Shown here: positions 55,603 through 63,530 of the stretch, one piece after another
How the letters are laid out: each line of letters opens with the position of its first letter
Numbering within the stretch: the stretch's first letter is position 1
Origin: a virus
IMG/VR virus record: IMGVR_UViG_3300010430_000020
Span: 1-64,000 of that record
DNA: 64,000 nucleotides
Reading direction: 5' to 3' (one strand)
Translations under genes and position numbers: made by a program
The notes under the pieces: model-generated
Told to the model about the DNA's origin: nothing
The model's input: the letters and a program-made list of their open reading frames with translations, nothing else
Database searches by the model: none

Positions 55603-57334
55603 CTACGCCTCCCGTAACCTCGGTAAAGTTAGTAATCTTGTTAAACTTGATAACTCTTTCAAATCTATCAGACATTACCTGATGGCTATGGCTGATCATG
55701 AACACATTGGTGTCCTCACTCAGTGCATAAATGATCTTCAAAAACTCCTCGGTGCCAGCGGCATCCAGAGAACCATCAAAAACTTCATCCAGGATCAAGA
55801 GGTTACAGTGTGCTCGGTTGCGCAACTTGGCGATAGCGCGCCATGTAAACAGCAAGGCAATATCAATACGGAACTTTTCGCCCTCAGAGAAACTTTCATA
55901 TGAGAACTCATCGCGGTGACGTGAGAGTATCTTCTCAATGAAATTTTCATCCAACTCGAACTGGACAAAAAAGTCCATCGCTGCCAAATATTTACTGATC
56001 AATTTATTCATCACCGGCACATACTGCTTGATGATCTTGGTTTTAATTCCTCCGTCTTTCAGGAGCGTGGCGGCTGTTGTCAGTAGCTCCTTATCATCCA
56101 TTAATTCCTGACGGACCAGTTCTAGGGACTCCTTCTCCCCAAGATACTCTTGTTCATCCGTTGCATCTGATTCCCTCTGTATCGTTTTAGCCCGTATATT
56201 TTCAATCTCATCTTCGATAGTTTGGCTACGCTCATCGCATTGTCTGATACATACGCCCATTTCATCGATTTTATCTTGGGACGTGCGAATGGCTTCTTGA
56301 ATTCGCTCAACCTTTTGGATGTAACCACCGATCTTGTCATACGTCGCATTTAATTTCTCTAACTGTTCTTGACACCTATCGCGGTGCTTTTGTTTTTTCT
56401 GAATAGCCTCGCGCGCGAAGGTCTCGTCAATAGATTGTTTACATTGGGGGCACCTATTATGTTCAGCGAAGAATCCCAGCTGAAGCTCCAGGTGTTTGAT
56501 TTCATCGACCAATCTGATTCTTGTGTCGTGTAACTGAGCGGATTTATCGTATAGTTTAGATCGCTGTAGTTCAGGTAAGAGGTTTCCGAGAAATTTGTCT
56601 CGGCGCACATTCTCACCATCGATCCGTCCCTGTATATCTTGTTTTGTTCTGGATAGGGTATCTTTCTGTTGCAGTTTTTCTTTAATGAAAACATTGTTGT
56701 TGTCCTTGATTGCCTCAATATGCTTGCGAACCATCTCAAGCTTGGAATCGACAATCGTTGTGTTCATACTATTTGTAGCCAGATCATCCTTGTTTTTCTG
56801 AACACGTTCTTTAAGTAAGGTATTCATAACACTAAAGATTTGGATGTCAAGTAGGTCTTCTACGACTTCTCTACGGCCCTGTGCTGGCAGCTGCATGAAT
56901 GGGATATGATTAGCGCTTCCTAGCACCACGATCTGGGTAAACGATCTGTACCCGATCTTCAGGATGTTCTGCTCGAAATTCTCTTGGTAATCTTTGGAGG
57001 AGGAGTCTTGATCTAGGAGGGCTTCATCGAGGTATATCTCGAAGATATTGGGCTTGATGCCCCGGCGCACCCTATACTCCCTGGGGCCGATCTGAAACTC
57101 GACCTCGACCATCAGGTTCTTGTTGTTTATGGAGTTGACCAACTGGGGTTTGTTGATCTTGCGGTAGGCTTTACCATATAGAGCAAACACCAGGGCATCG
57201 ATGAATGAGGATTTACCCGAACCGTTCGCACCTACCACAAGATTTGTTTTGTGGGTAGTAAAGTCGAATTCCAGAAATTCGTTTCCTACTGAGAGGAAAT
57301 TCTTGTATCTGAGTTTCTTGAAGTATAAGCTCAA
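55580..57334 (-). CDS. 46: Recombination endonuclease subunit gp46 (SbcC/Rad50-like)
   Basis: 584 residues. Walker A GANGSGKS at 35-42, a zinc hook with CPQC in a long coiled coil (near residue 293), signature region FSEGEKFRIDIALLF and Walker B LLILDEVFD. With gp47 it resects DNA ends. The start appears to be TTG at 57334, five bases after the preceding stop; no ATG is well placed. Confidence 0.92.
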   Translation of the reverse strand: MSLYFKKLRYKNFLSVGNEFLEFDFTTHKTNLVVGANGSGKSSFIDALVFALYGKAYRKINKPQLVNSINNKNLMVEVEFQIGPREYRVRRGIKPNIFEIYLDEALLDQDSSSKDYQENFEQNILKIGYRSFTQIVVLGSANHIPFMQLPAQGRREVVEDLLDIQIFSVMNTLLKERVQKNKDDLATNSMNTTIVDSKLEMVRKHIEAIKDNNNVFIKEKLQQKDTLSRTKQDIQGRIDGENVRRDKFLGNLLPELQRSKLYDKSAQLHDTRIRLVDEIKHLELQLGFFAEHNRCPQCKQSIDETFAREAIQKKQKHRDRCQEQLEKLNATYDKIGGYIQKVERIQEAIRTSQDKIDEMGVCIRQCDERSQTIEDEIENIRAKTIQRESDATDEQEYLGEKESLELVRQELMDDKELLTTAATLLKDGGIKTKIIKQYVPVMNKLISKYLAAMDFFVQFELDENFIEKILSRHRDEFSYESFSEGEKFRIDIALLFTWRAIAKLRNRAHCNLLILDEVFDGSLDAAGTEEFLKIIYALSEDTNVFMISHSHQVMSDRFERVIKFNKITNFTEVTGGVDAGIHSL

Positions 57335-57338
57335 TTAG

Positions 57339-57434
57339 CTAGTCCACATCGTTCGATTGGGTTAGCGCTGCAATAACAAATATAGCAGCAATCAATGCCG
57401 CATAATATATGATTAACGCTGTTTCCATCGTCAT
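57339..57434 (-). CDS. 31-aa membrane microprotein
   Basis: ATG at 57434 overlaps the upstream stop (ATGA). ALIIYYAALIAAIFVIAALT is a membrane helix. Sits between gp46 and gp47. Confidence 0.45.
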   Translation of the reverse strand: MTMETALIIYYAALIAAIFVIAALTQSNDVD

Positions 57435-57748
57435 TCTACAGCCTTATTCATTTTGTCTACGATCTGGTTGGCCCTGGCCACCCTCCTCAAGTGTGCTAGT
57501 TCTTCTCGCATAAAACCAATACAATCATGGGCGGCGATATTATACTCCTTTTTGTAGACCAAAAACGTCTTGTCCGCCAGTACCATAGCCCCCTTCAACT
57601 CATTATAGATAGCCACTTTTTCTGCGTATCCATCTGCATGACAGAATGGATTCCAGAACCTATTATTGATGCTTTCTGTGAATACCTCTATCACATCAGC
57701 ATCAACACCCATGATACGCCACCACAGTCTTTTAAAGAAACGAGTCAT
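57431..57748 (-). CDS. Hypothetical protein, 105 aa
   Basis: Begins MTRFFKRLWWRIMGVDADVI. Helical, with two Cys and CHADGYAEKVAIYNELKGA. Function unknown. Confidence 0.6.
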   Translation of the reverse strand: MTRFFKRLWWRIMGVDADVIEVFTESINNRFWNPFCHADGYAEKVAIYNELKGAMVLADKTFLVYKKEYNIAAHDCIGFMREELAHLRRVARANQIVDKMNKAVE

Positions 57749-57842
57749 ATAATTTCTCCACCACTAGTGCTATCACCACGATCACATAATAAACTGCCAG
57801 AAACACCATCAGACCGCCAATTATGATTTCAACACCTATCAT
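57732..57842 (-). CDS. 36-aa membrane microprotein
   Basis: ATG at 57842 overlaps the gp47 stop (ATGA). IIGGLMVFLAVYYVIVVIALVV is a membrane helix; the C-terminus overlaps the start of the next gene by 17 bases. Confidence 0.45.
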   Translation of the reverse strand: MIGVEIIIGGLMVFLAVYYVIVVIALVVEKLYDSFL

Positions 57843-58903
57843 ACTCTCAATACCTCGGCCTCATCATAGAGGCTTTTCAGTAGATACTCCAACTTCGCCA
57901 CCTCAACATGACATTCCATGCCCTCGATGTAATTGTTCAGGATCGTGAGGGTATCCTCAGCCTGCTCAACAATCGTATCATCCGAGAGCAAATCAATATT
58001 GCGGTGGTCCTCAACAATCTGTAGGTCCGCCACACCTACACTGTTAATCCGATCAATGAACGAATCGAAAGCAAACTCATTGGTTTTATGTCGAACTATA
58101 ACCTTAACAAATGTGTCACTGATCTGCAACTTCTCCTCGATTTCCTCCAGTAGCTGGGTGACATTGCGCTCGGTGTCATCATAGATGAACTTATGGAACA
58201 GCGCATACGGATTTTCTATGTACTCTAGTTCTCCCGTATCTATATCAAATATGTGAAAACCCTTGGCATCCTTGTAGTCGGTCCAGGTCATCTGATAGGG
58301 CGCACCCATGAAGTGGATGTTGTTGTAACTCGACTTGTGGTGAAAATGGCCCGACAGAACGGCGTCAAAGCCTCTGTAGTCCTCTTTGTCATCTCCGGTG
58401 TGGGAGAACCTACCCCGATCCATTTCCCAGTCACGCAGCTCCAGGTGGCCCAGACAGAACCGTGTGCTGGCCCCAGAGATTAGCTGGCGGGCTTTCTTTT
58501 CAGTCTCTTCGCATATCCAGGGAATGACTGTGATACCATCCACGATGGATGGCTCTGTATGGACTGAGAACGGATAGCCACTCAGCAGCTCATCCAGGGC
58601 ATTGGGGCCAACCCTGTTCTTGTAATACATGTCATGATTGCCCAGGATAAAGCTTGTATGATATACATCCGCATCCAGTGCCAGTGGGTCCAAGAACACA
58701 CGCTTCATGGTCGCCAGGGTGTGAAAGGATATCCCCTTGCGTTTATCGACTAAATCTCCCAGATGCCACACTTCCGCTACATTTTTCTCCTTTAGCGTGG
58801 GGAAGAAGACCTGATCATAAAATACTTCCATATGATCCAGAAGCGCCTGCTTATCGCCCCTGGCTCCAAAATGTGTATCGGCAATGATGGCAATCTTAGT
58901 CAT
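57839..58903 (-). CDS. 47: Recombination nuclease subunit gp47 (Mre11/SbcD-like)
   Basis: 354 residues. IADTHFGARGD, HLGDLVDKRKG, LGNHDMYYK, and the late SGHFHHKS form the metallophosphoesterase motifs. Partner of gp46. Start ATG at 58903 overlaps the preceding small ORF (ATGA). Confidence 0.93.
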   Translation of the reverse strand: MTKIAIIADTHFGARGDKQALLDHMEVFYDQVFFPTLKEKNVAEVWHLGDLVDKRKGISFHTLATMKRVFLDPLALDADVYHTSFILGNHDMYYKNRVGPNALDELLSGYPFSVHTEPSIVDGITVIPWICEETEKKARQLISGASTRFCLGHLELRDWEMDRGRFSHTGDDKEDYRGFDAVLSGHFHHKSSYNNIHFMGAPYQMTWTDYKDAKGFHIFDIDTGELEYIENPYALFHKFIYDDTERNVTQLLEEIEEKLQISDTFVKVIVRHKTNEFAFDSFIDRINSVGVADLQIVEDHRNIDLLSDDTIVEQAEDTLTILNNYIEGMECHVEVAKLEYLLKSLYDEAEVLRV

Positions 58904-59067
58904 TTACTAGCTCTATATTGATCCAGGGCCTTGCCGATCATTCGGTGGCAGTACTCCAGCATCATATACCTATTTTGTCGCGTATTCTTGTTCTGCTTGG
59001 TATCGAGCATATCCTCCATCCAACTACGAACCATAGCTGGCAGAACAGGATTCTTAACTTCGTTCAT
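58900..59067 (-). CDS. Small protein between gp55 and gp47, 55 aa
   Basis: ATG at 59067 overlaps the gp55 stop and its stop overlaps the gp47 start. MNEVKNPVLPAMVRSWMED begins an otherwise helical chain with CHRMIGKALDQYR. Reading frame supported by both overlaps. Function unknown. Confidence 0.6.
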   Translation of the reverse strand: MNEVKNPVLPAMVRSWMEDMLDTKQNKNTRQNRYMMLEYCHRMIGKALDQYRASK

Positions 59068-59591
59068 GTCTTCCCCTTAATGAATTTGTCTATACCCTGA
59101 CGCTCTTTCTCGCGCTTGGATTCCTTTTTCTTCCGTATAGACTCTTCATAACTTCTTATGACTTCATCCATCACATCATCCGTGGGAGAACCTGGGTAGT
59201 AATTAATGTTTTTGCTCATATTGAGCAGTTCTTCCTCAGCCATGTGCTTGCGATAGTTCTTATACTTCAGATAATTTTGTCTCTTCTCCCGGTCTATCCT
59301 TCTGATGAATGCATACCATGCAATGCGACTGAAATACCCAAAGGGGTTGTTGAATTTTGATGGGTCGTAATTGTCTACAGCGGCCAGACAGTTTTCTATC
59401 CCATCACTGACCATCTCGTCCTTATAGCTGTAGTTGTTGAAATTCCCTCGTGATGCAAGCTTTTGTGTTATCAGGAGAATACACTCTCCTATGTACTCCG
59501 GTACGCGAAGATCGTCAACTTGCTGCTTGGCTTTCTTATACTCTACAAGGGCCTCGTAGAGTTGCTTGTTGTTGACGTAATGTTGGGTCAT
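59064..59591 (-). CDS. 55: Late transcription sigma factor gp55
   Basis: 175 residues. GNFNNYSYKDEMVSDGIENCLAAVDNYDPSK and GYFSRIAWYAFIRRIDREKR are the region 2-like segments of T4 gp55. It directs host RNA polymerase to TATAAATA promoters such as 23479 and 48597. The C-terminal tail is highly charged; a T4-type clamp-binding motif is not obvious. Confidence 0.92.
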   Translation of the reverse strand: MTQHYVNNKQLYEALVEYKKAKQQVDDLRVPEYIGECILLITQKLASRGNFNNYSYKDEMVSDGIENCLAAVDNYDPSKFNNPFGYFSRIAWYAFIRRIDREKRQNYLKYKNYRKHMAEEELLNMSKNINYYPGSPTDDVMDEVIRSYEESIRKKKESKREKERQGIDKFIKGKT

Positions 59592-59633
59592 GTCTCATTT
59601 CTCACTCCGTTGGTTTTGTTACTATTCTGTAAC

Positions 59634-59661
59634 TTGACAGGCTGAAATTCATCTGTATAAT
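59634..59661 (+). promoter_or_regulatory. Fully consensus sigma70 promoter, plus strand
   Basis: TTGACA (59634-59639), 16 bases, TATAAT (59656-59661): exact consensus boxes. It points into the gene-free gap 59662-59817 and then antisense to the gene at 59818. A short palindrome TCGGA-ATG-TCCGA overlaps the start site. No plus-strand gene lies downstream. Confidence 0.65.
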
Positions 59662-59817
59662 CGGAATGTCCGATAAATGATGTATATAGATACTTAATTA
59701 GTTATAGATACATTATATAGTATCTTTAATGGATAGTTGCGTCTGTAGTGTAAAGAATTGGATATACAGTGAGGTATCGAAGATACCGAACTTATCCCGA
59801 AGGGATACCAGATACTG
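59662..59817 (+). ncRNA. Candidate small RNA or antisense leader, hairpin-rich
   Basis: Directly downstream of a consensus promoter, with no ORF. It contains direct repeats of ATAGATAC, an AGTATC/GATACT inverted pair, and two adjacent perfect hairpins, GGTATC-GAA-GATACC (59773-59787) and TATCCC-GAA-GGGATA (59792-59806). There is no U-run, so the 3' end is unclear. Expression from the plus strand is an inference; the hairpins could equally act in the minus-strand mRNA. Confidence 0.4.
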
Positions 59818-60291
59818 CTAGTGGATAGTTGTGTTTGCTGATGTAATTGATTCATAGGTCTCTTCATCCAAATCCTCTTCTGAGACTTCATCAAACAGAT
59901 CGCTAAACGGATCATCAGAAGAATCTATCTTACCTTCTATCTGTTGTTTAATATACAGTTTAAGATATTCAGTTGCTGCCTTGACCTTATCATCTGTATC
60001 CTGGATACCGAACAATACAGAATACTCCAGAGAAGCTTTGTAGTAGTTAACCATCTCACCCTCCACGCGAGAGATAGCTATCACCTGATTCTTAGACAGT
60101 TCGATTGTAGTTTTATTGGATGCGAATGGAGCATAGGAATGTAGAACGCAGCTCGTTTTTCCGCTTGTCGGGTCTACCACATTATTCATCTCAAGTGGAT
60201 TTAACAGGAAATATTTTTCTGGGTCGGTGGCGGCCTGCGTTTGGGAGATAATCTCATCTCCATTGACTAGTTTGATGTGGTATAGGTTCAT
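59818..60291 (-). CDS. Sm-like/Lsm-fold conserved phage protein, 157 aa
   Basis: MNLYHIKLVNGDEIISQTQ and NPLEMNNVVDP resemble the Sm/Lsm-like fold of a conserved marine T4-like protein found near UvsW, followed by a helical, highly acidic C-terminus (DDPFSDLFDEVSEEDLDEE). RNA-binding is a family inference. The last 30 bases are imperfectly duplicated about 80 bases downstream. Confidence 0.65.
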   Translation of the reverse strand: MNLYHIKLVNGDEIISQTQAATDPEKYFLLNPLEMNNVVDPTSGKTSCVLHSYAPFASNKTTIELSKNQVIAISRVEGEMVNYYKASLEYSVLFGIQDTDDKVKAATEYLKLYIKQQIEGKIDSSDDPFSDLFDEVSEEDLDEETYESITSANTTIH

Positions 60292-61799
60292 AGCTTTACC
60301 TTATACAACTTGTAGTTAAACTTTTGTTGGCTATAAATCTCCACTCGTTTCATAAAATGTTTCATGGTGTGATTGACCTTGGACTTCCACTGTAGGTTGT
60401 CCGAGACATCGAAGAAGTTACAGACCTCTTTTCTATCTGTTTTCCTTAGACCCCGCCCGATGGACTGCAAGAGGAGTATCTGAGATTTCGTCGGCGCGGC
60501 GGTGATGATGTTATCAATGTTGGGAATATTGGTTCCAGTAGAGAATACCCCTGTGGAAGCCACTATTATCGAATTCTCATGATCATTCGCCAACTTCCTG
60601 ATATATTCCCTCTCCGAACCTTTGATCTTACCCGATACATAGTAGACTGGTACTGAAGCCTTTGATTTAATTGTATTATACAGGATATCCCCATGAGTTT
60701 CAATACGTCTAAAAAGTAATAAGGTGTTGCCTTCAAGAGACATGGCGAGCTTACACAAGAAATTGTTGCGTCTTTTATTTGCAAATAGGAACTCTAGCTC
60801 GTCATTATATCTGGCTTTACAGTATTCCTTCTTCTCCTCCTTGGTGTAATCTAGTGTAATGCATTTTATATTTAGCTGCGCCAGGGTTCCTTGCTCCTGC
60901 AGCTGTTTGGTGGTAACAATCTGCCGGTAGGGGCCGAAAAGGCCCTGCAGGACTAGCTTGTTAGTATGTGTACCATCCAAACTACCAGTAAAACCAAACC
61001 GTAGCTGACAATCAGTAAGACTCTCCATGATTTTAGCCAGCTCTTTCGCCTTGAACTTATGAGCTTCATCGCCGATCACCAGTTGGAATTGTTCGAACCA
61101 TTTTTTGTCTTGACGCGCAGCGGACTGCCATGTACAGACCGAGATGGGCTTGTCAGTCCACTTATCCTTACCAGCAGAAATGGTGTGTACATGACTATCG
61201 GAATCGAATCCATAATCGGCAAAGTCCGAGAACATCTGCAAAAGAAGATTGAGAGAATCAACGATTATGAGAGTCTTACAGCTGTAGTATCTCAACAGCA
61301 TGTAGATCATCAAAGACTTGCCGCTGCCTGTAGGCGAAACGAACAAGGCGCGCCTGTTCCGAACACAGTGCGCGAACGACTCTATCTGGAAATCACGCTC
61401 TTCAAATTGCTCTGGAAGATTTAGAGAATCGTAAAACTCGCGGGCTTCTTGTAGGGAGAATGGCTCAGATTTACCAAGGTCGCCTTCATATGTGACCTGA
61501 TATCCCCGGTCGATGGCGAACTTCTCTATTTCCTTGGTCAAGCCTTTGTAGATCGTGCTGTTCCTGGAGTTGAACAGTCGAATTTTGCCATCCCACATCT
61601 TGTTCTTGTAAGATGGTATGTACTGATACCCAGGTACGAGAAAAGTAAAGTGCTCGCGCAGCTCCTGGCGAATATGCTCTGGACAATCAATGCGGATATA
61701 GACCTCATTGACTGCCCGGAGACTTACAATATCACTCGTTTGCTCCAAGATTTCCCCATTGGAATGTCTTAGCCTGCCGCCGATCAGGGTTTTTTTCAC
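60288..61799 (-). CDS. uvsW: UvsW helicase
   Basis: 503 residues. The conserved N-terminus begins VYIRIDCPEHIRQELREHFTF...NKMWDGKIRLF, then Walker A SPTGSGKS, DEAH (GDEAHKFK), TGSLDGTH and SIGRGLRKTDR. Branch-migrating SF2 helicase for recombination. The true start is uncertain: GTG at 61799 overlaps the upstream methyltransferase by 68 bases, TTG at 61748 has a better ribosome site. Confidence 0.92.
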   Translation of the reverse strand: MKKTLIGGRLRHSNGEILEQTSDIVSLRAVNEVYIRIDCPEHIRQELREHFTFLVPGYQYIPSYKNKMWDGKIRLFNSRNSTIYKGLTKEIEKFAIDRGYQVTYEGDLGKSEPFSLQEAREFYDSLNLPEQFEERDFQIESFAHCVRNRRALFVSPTGSGKSLMIYMLLRYYSCKTLIIVDSLNLLLQMFSDFADYGFDSDSHVHTISAGKDKWTDKPISVCTWQSAARQDKKWFEQFQLVIGDEAHKFKAKELAKIMESLTDCQLRFGFTGSLDGTHTNKLVLQGLFGPYRQIVTTKQLQEQGTLAQLNIKCITLDYTKEEKKEYCKARYNDELEFLFANKRRNNFLCKLAMSLEGNTLLLFRRIETHGDILYNTIKSKASVPVYYVSGKIKGSEREYIRKLANDHENSIIVASTGVFSTGTNIPNIDNIITAAPTKSQILLLQSIGRGLRKTDRKEVCNFFDVSDNLQWKSKVNHTMKHFMKRVEIYSQQKFNYKLYKVKL

Positions 61800-62520
61800 A
61801 GATGAAATAGAGCTTGCGGTCTTCTAGGATCACCATATCCTTCAGCTGGCGCTCCCACTCGGTATCATCCAGTTCATCTAACCATGCCGCTTCGGTATAC
61901 TCCCTGAACCTCGGGTTTAACCAATTATCGGCAATCTCAGATTCAGAATGATCATGCTTATCCCATATTGGACTGGGATTTTTGATGAAATACTTTCTGA
62001 CATCATAAACATCCATACCATTTTCTAGGAAGAACTTGTTTAGCTCGCGCTGCCCGCGCCTGCCATCACCATCAAAGTAAACCATACCCTTGAAGATACC
62101 GGCCACTTTTGTCATGTCCCAGATTTTATTGAGGACAGTCGGGACATCTTCGCAGTGATGAACAACACCTGTTGCAACCACTAGATCAAAGAAGTCCTTG
62201 TAATCCAAATCCTCGATGGACGTTAGCTCATAGGTCACATTCTGGACAGAATATTGATCGATCAGAGATTTGGTATAGGCCATACTGGACTCTGATACAT
62301 CACACAGTACGAAACGGTTCTGGGGGTTGTGATAGGCCGCCAGGAAGCCCTGGATGGTCCCGCACCCGGCAATCAGAATATCCATATCACTGAAGCTTGG
62401 ATCGGGTGGAACCATCTTATCAAACTTGTTGACAATATCAGGCCCTTGTGCATTCCATCGGGTTACATCTGGGTAGGGATAGCGGTCATAGTGTTTGGCA
62501 ATAGGATCAGATTTGTTCAT
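61732..62520 (-). CDS. SAM-dependent methyltransferase
   Basis: 262 residues. Motif I DILIAGCGTIQG, then LCDVSESSM, and VVATGVVHHCEDV as motif IV, typical of class I methyltransferases. The C-terminal half is acidic and lacks DNA-specific motifs (DPPY), so a small-molecule or protein target is more likely. Between UvsY and UvsW. Confidence 0.75.
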   Translation of the reverse strand: MNKSDPIAKHYDRYPYPDVTRWNAQGPDIVNKFDKMVPPDPSFSDMDILIAGCGTIQGFLAAYHNPQNRFVLCDVSESSMAYTKSLIDQYSVQNVTYELTSIEDLDYKDFFDLVVATGVVHHCEDVPTVLNKIWDMTKVAGIFKGMVYFDGDGRRGQRELNKFFLENGMDVYDVRKYFIKNPSPIWDKHDHSESEIADNWLNPRFREYTEAAWLDELDDTEWERQLKDMVILEDRKLYFICEKNPDRRQAKTFQWGNLGANE

Positions 62521-62572
62521 GGTGAGAAATCTCCAAAATATTTTAACTCAGCTCTCAATTTAGATTGTGTAA

Positions 62573-63004
62573 TCATATTTCACCATTAGTCCAACGAAGG
62601 AAATCGATTGCATTCTTAATCTGAAACCCTCTGTTGTTCAGGTTTCGTATGATATTCTCTAGCGCCGAGATGCGCTCTTCTAGGTATCCGACCTGCAGGT
62701 TCATATCGATAATGTCTGTATCGGCATCCATATACAACCCAATATCACTCTTGAGAATTTTACCCTTGGGGTAACGCCAGCCTTTGGCGCGGGTCTCTTC
62801 ACTTGGTCCTTGTATGTAGAATTCATACTTGGCGAGTTTTAGCTTCGATAGATCGGCGCGCAGAATCTTGAGTTTGTTGCGCTCGGAATGATACATCCGC
62901 ATATATTTAGCGTGTATCCTGGGGGTTGCCAGCGATTCTACATCAAGTTGAGTCCGATCTATTCTGCAGTCCTTCTCCCATTCATCAAAGATGTCATCAT
63001 TCAT
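62573..63004 (-). CDS. uvsY: Recombination mediator UvsY
   Basis: 143 residues. Coiled-coil protein with FDEWEKDCRIDRTQLDVESL, KYEFYIQGPSEETRAKGWRYPKGK and ISALENIIRNLNNRGFQIKNAI, matching T4 UvsY (137 residues). Loads UvsX on SSB-coated DNA. Start overlaps the upstream stop. Confidence 0.85.
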   Translation of the reverse strand: MNDDIFDEWEKDCRIDRTQLDVESLATPRIHAKYMRMYHSERNKLKILRADLSKLKLAKYEFYIQGPSEETRAKGWRYPKGKILKSDIGLYMDADTDIIDMNLQVGYLEERISALENIIRNLNNRGFQIKNAIDFLRWTNGEI

Positions 63005-63530
63005 TTAATACCTCTACATCAAAATATCCGTATCTGAAACTTACTTCAGCTGTGGCATACATAACATCTTCTATAGTATTTGTCATCTCCCAGCCGGATA
63101 TTGATGTGGGCCATGCATCTCTGAAATTAAACTGAATGTTGGGGTTTTTCAAGGAGGTAAGTAGTGTCAGACTCATATCAGAGAATACGCCCTCGCGCCG
63201 GTAGACATCTCTGTCAGCATCCGTCAATTCCTTATACTGAGAGAAGTCCTTGGGAAAGGCCAGTCCTGTGAGCCAATTGTGTAACTCCTGGTATCCATTC
63301 AGGTTTTCATCCATAATGATCGTCATATCCAGGGACGCATAGGTCATGTGATCGCCCGCGAATGGTAGTGTCACAAACTGGTTCCCGACATCAACCGCTG
63401 GCAGATCGAGACCGGGGATATTGGCTTCCTGGATGAACCACTCAACATTGGGTGCCCGATGTAGGATCAGGTGGAAGCCAATGACCGAGAGATAATTGAG
63501 GTTCTGTGGATTTCTATCTAATGCTACCAT
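62997..63530 (-). CDS. Tail-type virion structural protein, 177 aa
   Basis: IGFHLILHRAPNVEWFIQEANIPGLDLPAVDVGN, ELHNWLTGLAFP and AEVSFRYGYFDVEVL match a conserved T4-like phage structural protein encoded next to UvsY, with the look of tail-tube-fold proteins. Which tail or baseplate component it is cannot be said from this sequence. Overlaps UvsY by 8 bases. Confidence 0.7.
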   Translation of the reverse strand: MVALDRNPQNLNYLSVIGFHLILHRAPNVEWFIQEANIPGLDLPAVDVGNQFVTLPFAGDHMTYASLDMTIIMDENLNGYQELHNWLTGLAFPKDFSQYKELTDADRDVYRREGVFSDMSLTLLTSLKNPNIQFNFRDAWPTSISGWEMTNTIEDVMYATAEVSFRYGYFDVEVLNE

